DNA of 6,158 bases from Candidatus Krumholzibacteriia bacterium (GTDB lineage: Bacteria > Krumholzibacteriota > Krumholzibacteriia > LZORAL124-64-63): the NCBI GenBank assembly GCA_029935695.1, contig JAOZJV010000238.1, positions 1 to 6,158 on the forward strand, written 5' to 3'. Of this stretch, positions 1 to 6,158 are shown piece by piece. The position numbers were made by a program, and so were the translations under genes. Position 1 is the first letter of the stretch. Each line of letters begins with the position of its first letter. The notes under the pieces were generated by a model that worked only from the letters and a program-made list of their open reading frames with translations, was not told the DNA's origin and did not search any database.

Positions 1-2
1 AA

Positions 3-878
3 GCCAAAGTCATTCTTGATATTCATGATGTGATGCCTGAAATCTACATGACCAAATTCAAGGTGCCAGATACGCACTGGAAAATCCGGCTGATCAAATT
101 CATTGAAGTGACTTCCGCACGCATCGCTCACACCGTTTTGACGGCCGAACATCCCAAAGGCAAACTGTTGGCCGAGCACGGTATTCCTGAAGATAAAATC
201 CAGGTGCTGCTCAATCTTCCGGATGACAGTTTGTTTGTTCCCCAGTTCATGTTTTCAGATCCCGGCCTGTCGGCTCCTGCATCGGATCCTGACTCGGAAT
301 TTCGCCTGATTTACCATGGAACCATCGCTCACCGTTTGGGCATGGATCATTCGGTGCGGGCCCTGGATTTGATCAAGGACGACATTCCGGGAGCTACGCT
401 TGAACTCTTTGGAGACGGAGATCAGCTGGCTGATTTGATTCAGCTGACAGATGAGCTCGGCCTCAAGGATAAGATATGGTTCAGCAATGGGTTCAAGCCT
501 ATTGAAGAAGTGATTCCATCCATCAAGAAGGCACACTTGGCGGTTATTCCCACCCGGCATGAGATCAGCACTGATTTTATGCTGCCCACCAAGCTGCTGG
601 AGTATCTGGCCTTTGGAATCCCTGCTGTTTTCACCCCGACCAAAACTGTTCGCCATTATTTCGGTGACAATCATCCGTTGTTCATCAATAATCCCAGTCC
701 CGAAGAAACTGCTGAAAAAATCCGCTGGGTGCGGGATAATTATGGTAAGGCTAAAGAACTTACTGCCGAACTTCAAGATAGCTGGTTCTCCAGGTATCAC
801 TGGCCTGACCACAAGATGAGTTACATAGACCTCCTGCAACGATTGAAAACCAACCAACCCCGCCAAAGGGAGAGTTGA
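3..878 (+). CDS. GT4-family glycosyltransferase, C-terminal ~291 residues (5' end outside window)
   Basis: This is a retaining, GT-B-fold glycosyltransferase of the GT4 (group 1) type, expected to move a sugar from a nucleotide-sugar donor onto a growing glycan at the cytoplasmic side of the membrane. The frame is open to the window edge: codons from position 3 read AKVILDIHDVMPE, a conserved stretch of the N-terminal Rossmann domain, so the GTG at 30 is internal and roughly the first 100 residues are missing. The end of the N-domain (ending around NLPDDSLF, near 235) leads into a C-terminal donor-binding domain with the FRLIYHGTIA strand (300-330), the ELFGDGDQ loop (about 400-425) and the PTKLLEYLAFGIP motif (about 585-622), which corresponds to the E-containing nucleotide-sugar contact of GT4 enzymes. 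Acceptor and donor cannot be told. The stop at 876-878 lies 2 nt before the preferred cysD start, so the genes are probably co-transcribed. Family is secure; substrate is unknown. Confidence 0.88.
   Translation, partial: AKVILDIHDVMPEIYMTKFKVPDTHWKIRLIKFIEVTSARIAHTVLTAEHPKGKLLAEHGIPEDKIQVLLNLPDDSLFVPQFMFSDPGLSAPASDPDSEFRLIYHGTIAHRLGMDHSVRALDLIKDDIPGATLELFGDGDQLADLIQLTDELGLKDKIWFSNGFKPIEEVIPSIKKAHLAVIPTRHEISTDFMLPTKLLEYLAFGIPAVFTPTKTVRHYFGDNHPLFINNPSPEETAEKIRWVRDNYGKAKELTAELQDSWFSRYHWPDHKMSYIDLLQRLKTNQPRQRES
866..874 (+). promoter_or_regulatory. Ribosome binding site that decides the cysD start
   Basis: The purine run AAGGGAGAG lies in the last codons of the glycosyltransferase gene. Its GGGAG core ends 8 nt before the TTG at 881, a good spacing, but only 2 nt before the TTG at 875 and 23 nt before the ATG at 896. 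This favours TTG 881 as the cysD start. Confidence 0.65.
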
Positions 879-880
879 AA

Positions 881-1807
881 TTGAGTTCCTACACAATGAC
901 CCACCTCAAACAGCTTGAGCAGGAGTCCATCCACATCATGCGTGAGGTGGCCGCCGAGTTCAAAAATCCGGTGATGCTGTATTCCGTGGGTAAAGATTCT
1001 GCGGTGATGCTTCGCTTGGCGCAAAAAGCTTTCCATCCCGGGAAGTTTCCTTTTCCGCTGATGCATATTGACACCGGGTATAAATTCCCCGAGATGTACG
1101 AATTCCGCGATAAATTCGTTAAGGAAATCGGAGCTCGTCTGATCGTTGAAAGCAATGAGGAATGGATCGCCAAAGGGGCCCACCCATCCACTTTGGGCAA
1201 CGACAAATGTTGCCAGCAACTGAAAACCCGCGGACTGCTCGACTCCATCAGCAGCCATGGTTTTGACGCTGCTTTTGGTGGGGCGCGCCGGGACGAGGAG
1301 AAGAGCCGGGCCAAGGAACGCTTCTTCAGTGTGCGTGATGAATTCGGCCAATGGGATCCCAAAAACCAGCGGCCAGAATTGTGGAACCTCTACAATGCCA
1401 ACATCAATGAAAATGAAACTGTGCGCATTTTCCCTTTGAGCAACTGGACCGAGCTGGATGTGTGGCAGTACATCAAGATGGAAGAGATTCCCATCGTACC
1501 GCTTTATTATGCCCAGTCCCGCAAGGTCATTGAAACGGGTGGCATCATCATCCCCTTTGAACATATCAAGGTGGTGGATCCCGATGGAAAGCTTGGATTC
1601 ACCGAAGATAAAACCAAGACCGTGAATTGCCGCTTCCGCAGCCTGGGGTGTATTCCCTGCACAGGTGCGGTGGAGTCCGACGCCACCAACATTGATGACA
1701 TCATCCAGGAAGTCCTGGACGCCCGGCGCAGCGAGCGCGAAAACCGAATCATCGATCTTACCAGCGACTCCTCCATGGAGCAGAAAAAACGTGAGGGATA
1801 TTTCTAA
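881..1807 (+). CDS. cysD: Sulfate adenylyltransferase subunit 2 (CysD), 308 aa
   Basis: This is the small catalytic subunit of the heterodimeric ATP sulfurylase. With the GTPase subunit CysN it makes APS and pyrophosphate from sulfate and ATP in the cytoplasm. Numbered from TTG 881, it shows the PP-loop motif SVGKDS (35-40), the FGGARRDEEKSRAKER block (from 132), WDPKNQRPELW, FPLSNWTELDVWQYI, TGAVES (261-266) and the C-terminal KKREGYF ending, all typical of full-length CysD (E. coli, 302 aa). The frame also permits TTG 875, but TTG 881 has better ribosome-binding-site spacing and gives an N-terminus whose THLKQLE aligns without a length difference to E. coli MDQIRLTHLRQLE. An odd point is the cysteines CC at 110-111 plus C250, C257 and C260; of these E. 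coli CysD, as I recall it, has only the equivalent of C257. They resemble the iron-sulfur ligands of APS reductase. The TAA overlaps the ATG of cysNC, implying translational coupling. Confidence 0.96.
   Translation: MSSYTMTHLKQLEQESIHIMREVAAEFKNPVMLYSVGKDSAVMLRLAQKAFHPGKFPFPLMHIDTGYKFPEMYEFRDKFVKEIGARLIVESNEEWIAKGAHPSTLGNDKCCQQLKTRGLLDSISSHGFDAAFGGARRDEEKSRAKERFFSVRDEFGQWDPKNQRPELWNLYNANINENETVRIFPLSNWTELDVWQYIKMEEIPIVPLYYAQSRKVIETGGIIIPFEHIKVVDPDGKLGFTEDKTKTVNCRFRSLGCIPCTGAVESDATNIDDIIQEVLDARRSERENRIIDLTSDSSMEQKKREGYF
1793..1797 (+). promoter_or_regulatory. Ribosome binding site of cysNC
   Basis: GAGGG near the end of cysD lies 9 nt before the ATG at 1807, supporting that start over the in-frame ATG at 1822, which lacks a comparable purine run at the right distance. 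Confidence 0.6.
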
Positions 1808-3711
1808 TGGCCACCGCCAACATGGACAATTACGAAAACAAGAGTCTGTTGCGTTTCACCACCACCGGCAGTGTGGATGACGGCAAGTCGACCCTCATTG
1901 GGCGTCTGCTTTATGAAACCAATTGCATTTTCGAAGATCAGTACGCTGCTGTGGCCAAAACCAGCGAGCAGCGTGGCGACGAACGTGTGGATCTGGCTTT
2001 GCTGCTCGATGGTCTGGCGGCCGAACGCGAACAGGGCATCACCATTGATGTGGCGTACCGCTACTTCACCACTGACAAGCGCAAGTTCATCATTGCCGAT
2101 ACGCCTGGTCATGAGCAGTACACTCGCAACATGGTCACTGGCGCCAGCAACAGTGAGCTGGCCATCATTCTGATCGATGCCCGGCATGGGGTCATCACCC
2201 AGAGCAAGCGGCATGGTTTCCTGATTTCATTGCTGCAGATTCCTCACCTTGTGGTGGCTGTCAACAAAATGGATCTGGTGGATTACGCCGAGGACACTTA
2301 CAACCAGATCGTTAAAGAGTATAAGGAATTCTCCCAGAAGCTGGACATCCATGATGTCACGTTCATTCCCATCAGCGCTCTTGATGGCGACAACATCACC
2401 ACCCGCAGCAACAACATGCCCTGGTATGAAGGACACACCCTTTTGCACATGCTGGAAAATGTGCATGTGTCTGCCGACCGGAACTACGTGGATTTCCGTT
2501 ATCCCGTGCAATATGTGCAGCGTCCCAATCTGAATTTCCGTGGTTTCGCCGGGTCCATCACCAGTGGCACCATCCGTGTTGGTGAAGAGATTGCCGCTCT
2601 GCCCTCGGGCAAGACTTCTAAAATTGAATCCATCGTGACGCAGGATGGAAACCTGAATGAAGCGCACGCCGGACAGGCCGTGACACTGACCCTTGAAGAT
2701 GAAATTGACATCAGCCGGGGCGACATGATTGTGCGCACGGGAAACCTTCCCAACGTGGGCAATGTTTTTGATGCCAACCTGTGCTGGATGGATGAAGACC
2801 GGATGAACACCCGGGGCCACTACATCCTGAAACACACCACGCAGAAGGTGAAAGCCTACATCACCGACATCAGCTATAAGATTGACGTGAACACTCTGCA
2901 CCGGGAAGAAACCGATACTTTTGAACTGAATGAAATCGGCAGGGTCTCCATCAAGACCAGCCAACCTCTTTTCTTTGACAACTACAACATCAACCGCGGC
3001 ACCGGCAGTTTCATCCTTATTGATTCGGTGACCAACCGAACCGTGGCCGCTGGAATGATCCGCGGGGTGACCCAGGATGTCAGGGATGTCACCAGCAGCA
3101 AGCATGCCGAGGCCCATCAGTCCAGCAATGTGCGCTGGGAAGAAGGCATGCTGTCGCGCAGTGCCTGGGAAAAACGCAATGGGCACAAGGGTGCCGTGCT
3201 TTGGTTCAGTGGGTTCTCCGGTTCGGGCAAATCCACGGTGGCCAAGAAATTGGTGGGCAGTTTGTTTGATCTGGGTTGCCAGGTGCAGATGCTTGATGGT
3301 GATAATGTCAGGCACGGATTGTGTGGCGATCTGGGATTCTCGGATCATGATCGGTCGGAGAATATTCGACGGATTGGAGAGACAGCCAAGCTGTTCTTTG
3401 GTCAGGGAAATATTGTGGCCTGCACGTTTATTTCACCGTTCCGTGAAGACCGGGATTTTGTGCGGTCGATTCTGCCTGAAGGATCTTTTGTAGAAGTGCA
3501 CGTGAAGTGTGATCTGGAAGTTTGCAAGCGGCGGGATCCCAAGGGGCTTTATAAGAAGGCGATAGCCGGGGAGATTAAGGATTTCACTGGGATCAGTTCG
3601 CCTTATCAAGAGCCGGAGAAGCCGGAGATTGTGGTTGAGACGGATATTGAGAGTGTGGATGTGATGACTGAAAAACTCATGGCCTATCTCAAGGACAAAA
3701 AAATTATCTGA
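1807..3711 (+). CDS. cysNC: Bifunctional sulfate adenylyltransferase subunit 1 / adenylylsulfate kinase (CysNC), 634 aa
   Basis: This is a fusion of the GTPase subunit of ATP sulfurylase (CysN) and APS kinase (CysC). The first half drives APS formation with CysD by GTP hydrolysis; the second phosphorylates APS with ATP to PAPS. The CysN part has an EF-Tu-like G domain with G1 GSVDDGKS (21-28), the QGITIDVAYRYF switch region, G3 DTPGH (98-102) and G4 NKMD (153-156), followed by beta-barrel domains to about residue 435. The CysC part begins near residue 437 and has Walker A GFSGSGKST (469-477), DGDNVRHGL (497-505), FISPFR with the serine (543) matching the phosphorylated Ser109 of E. coli CysC, and DPKGLYKKA with FTGI near the C-terminus. 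All catalytic motifs are intact, so both activities are expected. Length matches NodQ/CysNC fusions. The start overlaps the cysD stop as TAATG. The CysC half uses ATT for isoleucine much more than the CysN half. Confidence 0.97.
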   Translation: MATANMDNYENKSLLRFTTTGSVDDGKSTLIGRLLYETNCIFEDQYAAVAKTSEQRGDERVDLALLLDGLAAEREQGITIDVAYRYFTTDKRKFIIADTPGHEQYTRNMVTGASNSELAIILIDARHGVITQSKRHGFLISLLQIPHLVVAVNKMDLVDYAEDTYNQIVKEYKEFSQKLDIHDVTFIPISALDGDNITTRSNNMPWYEGHTLLHMLENVHVSADRNYVDFRYPVQYVQRPNLNFRGFAGSITSGTIRVGEEIAALPSGKTSKIESIVTQDGNLNEAHAGQAVTLTLEDEIDISRGDMIVRTGNLPNVGNVFDANLCWMDEDRMNTRGHYILKHTTQKVKAYITDISYKIDVNTLHREETDTFELNEIGRVSIKTSQPLFFDNYNINRGTGSFILIDSVTNRTVAAGMIRGVTQDVRDVTSSKHAEAHQSSNVRWEEGMLSRSAWEKRNGHKGAVLWFSGFSGSGKSTVAKKLVGSLFDLGCQVQMLDGDNVRHGLCGDLGFSDHDRSENIRRIGETAKLFFGQGNIVACTFISPFREDRDFVRSILPEGSFVEVHVKCDLEVCKRRDPKGLYKKAIAGEIKDFTGISSPYQEPEKPEIVVETDIESVDVMTEKLMAYLKDKKII

Positions 3712-3723
3712 TTTTATCAGATA
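3705..3723 (+). repeat. Perfect 8-bp inverted repeat across the cysNC stop codon
   Basis: TATCTGAT (3705-3712), a 3-nt loop TTT and ATCAGATA (3716-3723) form a perfect AT-rich hairpin or palindrome-like site containing the TGA stop (3709-3711). It is not followed by a T-run, so it is not itself a standard terminator. It could be an mRNA 3' structure, a protein-binding site or chance. Confidence 0.5.
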
Positions 3724-3746
3724 CGCTTTTATCGACATAACCCCGA

Positions 3747-3772
3747 GGGTGCCCTTTATGGGCACCCTTTTT
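3747..3772 (+). terminator. Rho-independent terminator of the GT-cysD-cysNC unit
   Basis: A perfect 8-bp GC-rich stem, GGGTGCCC (3747-3754) and GGGCACCC (3760-3767), with loop TTTAT, is followed at once by five T (3768-3772). It lies 35 nt after the cysNC stop and should end transcription from the upstream operon. Confidence 0.92.
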
Positions 3773-3774
3773 GA

Positions 3775-3803
3775 TTGTAGTTTTGTTAGATTTATGCTAT
3801 AAT
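3775..3803 (+). promoter_or_regulatory. Sigma-70-like promoter with extended -10 for the beta-helix gene
   Basis: TATAAT at 3798-3803 is a perfect -10 hexamer, and the preceding TGC makes the extended form TGnTATAAT (3795-3803). A weak -35, TTGTAG (3775-3780), sits at the ideal 17-bp spacing. Transcription would start near 3810, giving a leader of about 55 nt before the ATG at 3864. The site directly follows the terminator, so this is probably a separate transcription unit. If the host belongs to Bacteroidetes proper, whose main sigma factor prefers a different -7 element, the match may be less meaningful. Confidence 0.6.
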
Positions 3804-3863
3804 TTGAACAAAAGCAGCCTGTTTCCTTGAATTCATCTACCTCTAACAATTCCGGCAAGGACT

Positions 3864-5669
3864 ATGATCCGTTTTTGGGGCATTATTCCAATAACACTGC
3901 TCTCCCTGGTTTTTCTTTTCCCCACAGGAAAAGCTCTGGCTACCACCTGGCATGTGCCCACTGATATACCCACGATCAGTAGTGGTCTCGCCGCAGCATC
4001 CAGCGGGGATACTGTCTCCATAGCCTGCGGAACTTATCTTGAATTTGACCTCACCATGAAAGCTGGCGTCACCTTGCAGGGAGAGACCAGTGAAGCCTCC
4101 TGCGTAATTATCGATGCACAGAATCAGGGACGAATTCTTGATTGCAATGGGCTGGTTGAATTGGCCAGAATTGAAAATATCTCATTTACGGGTGGATATG
4201 TAATCGATGGTTGGTTAACGGCCCTGGGGGGAGGCGTCCGTTGCCAAACTTCGAACGTTGCCATTACTAATTGTGTTTTTCAAGATAACAGTTCCCGAAT
4301 AGGAGCTGGATTTGGAGCTTCCGAATCTTCAATTGAAATAACTGACTGTGTTTTTACCATGAACAATGCCATTCATAGTGACTGGTCTGCCGGTGGTGCC
4401 GTCTGGGCCCGTGACTGCATTGGAACCATTGAAAATTGCCAGGTCATTTCAAATACGGCATTTTCCGAAAACCCGGATAATCCCGGTGATGGTGGTGGAT
4501 ACTTTTTCAACAACAGTCACTTGAACGTTAGTAATTGCCTGTTTCGGGAAAATTCAACAGGTGCCGGTGCCGGTGGTTTCTATTCTGTCACAAACGATTC
4601 TTCAATTTTTTTCAACTGTGAATTTGAGTCCAACTCAGCCGCCAACGGTGGCGGTGTGTATTGTGAATTTTCAGCAGCCCCTCAACTCATAAATTGTACT
4701 TTTACCAACAATATTGCCCAAGCCGGCGGGGCCCTCGTCTCGTTCAACGATTCCCAACCCACAATTATCGACTGCCTTTTTGAGAACAACCAAGCCACCC
4801 TGTGGGGTGGTGGGGCCATTGATGCCTGGTCCTCCGAGATCACCCTATCCGGAAGCACCTTCCGCAACAACAATGCTCAAACAAGCGGTGGAGCAGCCAA
4901 TTTCGGTGGCAGCACTGCCGAGGTTACAAACTGCGTGTTTACTAATAACACTGCAGTCAATGATGGCGGTGCACTCCGTTGCCACTACTCAAGCCTCACT
5001 GCACTTGGATGCACCCTTGTGGGAAATTCAGCATCAAATGGTGCCGGGATATACTGCGGCACCAACGCCAGTGCCACCGTTGACCATACTATTATTGCTT
5101 TCTCTCCCTATGGTGAGAGTATGGCAGGCCTCGACAGTGGTTTTGCCACAATCATGTGTAGTGATTTTTTTGGAAACAGCGGGGGAGACTGGGTTGGTGA
5201 TTTTGAGGACCAGCTTGAAATGAACAATAATTTTTCTGCTGATCCTCTGTTTTGCAACCTTGACCAAAACAACTATTCCCTGGACACAAGTTCACCTTGT
5301 GCGCCAGAAAGCCAAGAGGTATGCGGTCTGGTGGGCGCACTTCCGACAGGTTGCAGCATATCTGCCATACCGAATAACACACACCGTCCTTCTCAAATTT
5401 CTGCAGTTGAAAATTATCCCAACCCTTTCAACCCCTCCACAACAATCAGTTTTTCACTTAGCCAGGCAGCCCCAACCCAGGTAGTTGTTTTTGATGTGGC
5501 CGGACACCTGGTTAGAACACTCATTGACGAACAATTACCAGCCAGAGATCATCACCTGGAATGGTCAGGGCGCAATGACCATGGCCAAGAAGTGGCAGCG
5601 GGTATTTATTTCTTTCAAATCACCAGTGGAACATCACATAGCGTTGGCCGAATGGCCCTGATAAAGTGA
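3864..5669 (+). CDS. Secreted right-handed beta-helix protein with Pmp-like repeats and C-terminal sorting (FlgD-Ig-like) domain, 601 aa
   Basis: This is a predicted exported or surface protein of unknown function. Residues 1-26 form a signal peptide: short basic start, hydrophobic core, and ALA before Thr27. A segment WHVPTDIPTI...GDTVSIACGTY (29-60) is the usual opening of pectate-lyase-like or parallel beta-helix proteins. Residues about 132-390 hold roughly ten rungs of the pattern (I/V)xNCxFxxN followed by GG(A/G), close to chlamydial polymorphic membrane protein repeats. The rung cysteines lie at 137, 162, 192, 225, 252, 278, 304, 357 and 383, with Ser331 in the remaining place, mostly 26-27 residues apart. 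The C-terminus, from YPNPFNPS (518-525) to GRMALIK, is a FlgD-Ig-like or type IX secretion-style sorting domain, probably cleaved or anchored at the outer membrane. No catalytic lyase residues could be assigned, so an adhesin or structural role is equally possible. AAGGA at 3857-3861 is a ribosome binding site with a short 2-nt gap. The gene is visibly richer in A+T than cysNC. Confidence 0.88.
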   Translation: MIRFWGIIPITLLSLVFLFPTGKALATTWHVPTDIPTISSGLAAASSGDTVSIACGTYLEFDLTMKAGVTLQGETSEASCVIIDAQNQGRILDCNGLVELARIENISFTGGYVIDGWLTALGGGVRCQTSNVAITNCVFQDNSSRIGAGFGASESSIEITDCVFTMNNAIHSDWSAGGAVWARDCIGTIENCQVISNTAFSENPDNPGDGGGYFFNNSHLNVSNCLFRENSTGAGAGGFYSVTNDSSIFFNCEFESNSAANGGGVYCEFSAAPQLINCTFTNNIAQAGGALVSFNDSQPTIIDCLFENNQATLWGGGAIDAWSSEITLSGSTFRNNNAQTSGGAANFGGSTAEVTNCVFTNNTAVNDGGALRCHYSSLTALGCTLVGNSASNGAGIYCGTNASATVDHTIIAFSPYGESMAGLDSGFATIMCSDFFGNSGGDWVGDFEDQLEMNNNFSADPLFCNLDQNNYSLDTSSPCAPESQEVCGLVGALPTGCSISAIPNNTHRPSQISAVENYPNPFNPSTTISFSLSQAAPTQVVVFDVAGHLVRTLIDEQLPARDHHLEWSGRNDHGQEVAAGIYFFQITSGTSHSVGRMALIK

Positions 5670-5683
5670 TTGTGCACAGAGAG

Positions 5684-6158
5684 CTAAGGCTTTGTACAAG
5701 CAAACCAGAAAACGGCAGGTCTCAGTTCCTCAATTGACAGTTTTTTGAACTTGGCCGCTAAATGATTCCTTTTGGAAATGACCAACTCCTCATCAAAAAC
5801 CTGCGAAACCCCTGTCTCGATAATTTCAAATCCAATTTCATCCAGCATTCTTAAATAGTCAGGCATCCTGACCCGGTTGGGCTCTCCATTGTGTGAGCTC
5901 ATCCACTTCCAAAGAGATTCATGGTATTCAAGGAAGTGCATGGGGTGATCTTCGTAGGACTGATGGCTTCGAAGATCAACATCATGAAACATGACACCGC
6001 CTTCAGCCAAAAGATGCTGCATGGCAACCAGGGTCCCTCTTAGATCCCCGACGTGCTCTAATACAGCATTGGAAAAAATTACATCAAAACTGGAGTGCCC
6101 CAGAACTTCGGGGGCTGATTCAACCGGCAGATCGTTCTTATAAAACAGTTCGCCTGAT
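5684..6158 (-). CDS. Class I SAM-dependent methyltransferase, C-terminal ~157 residues (5' end outside window)
   Basis: The minus-strand frame stays open to the window edge, so the ATG at 6022 is internal and the N-terminus with the SAM-binding glycine motif is missing. Visible are FDVIFSNAVLEHV (6088-6050), the acidic-strand/motif II region typical of Methyltransf_11/23-type enzymes, then the LLAEGGVMFHDVDLRSH strand and turn after motif III. Further on come FLEYHESLWKWMS and NRVRMPDYLRMLDEIGFEI (5878 downwards). The combination D-L-R-x-H, a FLxY-x5-W segment and an NRxR-x2-DYL segment recalls methyltransferases often encoded in O-antigen or exopolysaccharide clusters; this is from memory of the family. 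The acceptor could be a sugar, but a small molecule or lipid cannot be excluded. The protein ends FACTKP with a TAG stop at 5684-5686, convergent with the beta-helix gene and 14 nt from its stop. Family fairly sure; substrate unknown. Confidence 0.85.
   Translation of the reverse strand, partial: SGELFYKNDLPVESAPEVLGHSSFDVIFSNAVLEHVGDLRGTLVAMQHLLAEGGVMFHDVDLRSHQSYEDHPMHFLEYHESLWKWMSSHNGEPNRVRMPDYLRMLDEIGFEIIETGVSQVFDEELVISKRNHLAAKFKKLSIEELRPAVFWFACTKP

Noticed and set aside
30..878. Complete 282-aa glycosyltransferase starting at GTG 30
   Set aside because: In-frame codons upstream to position 3 encode conserved N-domain sequence (VILDIHD), so the gene runs off the window and GTG 30 is internal.
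255..896. Open frame of 213 codons on the minus strand over the glycosyltransferase
   Set aside because: The plus-strand frame carries clear GT4 motifs and this frame has none; treated as a shadow.
821..1564. Open frame of 247 codons on the minus strand over cysD
   Set aside because: It is antisense to conserved CysD and has no recognisable motif or plausible independent context.
2227..3348. Long open frame of 373 codons on the minus strand inside cysNC
   Set aside because: It is fully antisense to a well-conserved gene, its translation shows no recognisable domain, and such frames arise from the codon bias of the true gene.
4714..5223. Plus-strand frame of 169 codons inside the beta-helix gene
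   Set aside because: It overlaps the repeat region in another frame and is low-complexity; the main frame has the periodic rungs, signal peptide and sorting tail.
5670..5699. Possible bidirectional terminator between the convergent genes (TTGTGCA and TGTACAA arms)
   Set aside because: The 7-bp stem includes a G-U pair, is AT-rich, has a 16-nt loop and lacks a T-run on either side; too weak to call.
5684..6022. Complete 112-aa protein starting at ATG 6022 on the minus strand
   Set aside because: The frame continues upstream to the edge and encodes the conserved FDVIFSNAVLEHV methyltransferase motif, so this ATG is internal.

Overview
The window most likely comes from a Gram-negative bacterium of the FCB group or a related candidate phylum. 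The best clue is the gene at 3864-5669. It encodes a secreted right-handed beta-helix protein ending in a FlgD-Ig-like/type IX-style sorting tail with the landmark YPNPFNPS, a tail common in Bacteroidetes-like phyla and in uncultured lineages such as Krumholzibacteria, Eisenbacteria and Latescibacteria. The phylum assignment is inference. No rRNA, tRNA, mobile element or CRISPR array is visible.

Region 1 (1-3772, + strand) looks like the end of one operon. It holds the 3' part of a GT4-type glycosyltransferase gene cut by the window edge, then cysD 2 nt downstream (881-1807), then a fused cysNC that overlaps cysD by one base (TAATG, 1807-3711). A clear intrinsic terminator (3747-3772) closes it. 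CysD and the CysN half together make APS from sulfate and ATP, and the CysC half phosphorylates APS to PAPS. No sulfite-forming reductase is visible. With a glycosyltransferase directly upstream, the PAPS may well serve glycan sulfation, as in nodPQ systems, rather than cysteine synthesis, but no sulfotransferase lies in the window.

Region 2 (3773-5669, + strand) starts a new transcription unit. An extended -10 promoter (TGCTATAAT) follows the terminator immediately and precedes the signal-peptide-bearing beta-helix gene, which has about ten rungs with an in-register cysteine ladder.

Region 3 (5684-6158, - strand) is the C-terminal part of a class I SAM-dependent methyltransferase, convergent with the beta-helix gene. 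It belongs to a type often met in surface-polysaccharide loci. Together with the glycosyltransferase this suggests the window lies in or beside a cell-surface glycan cluster.

No wholly new system is evident. The points most worth a second look are the CysD variant carrying an APS-reductase-like set of cysteines, the coupling of the glycosyltransferase to sulfate activation, the cysteine ladder of the beta-helix protein, and a codon-use shift between the CysN and CysC halves.
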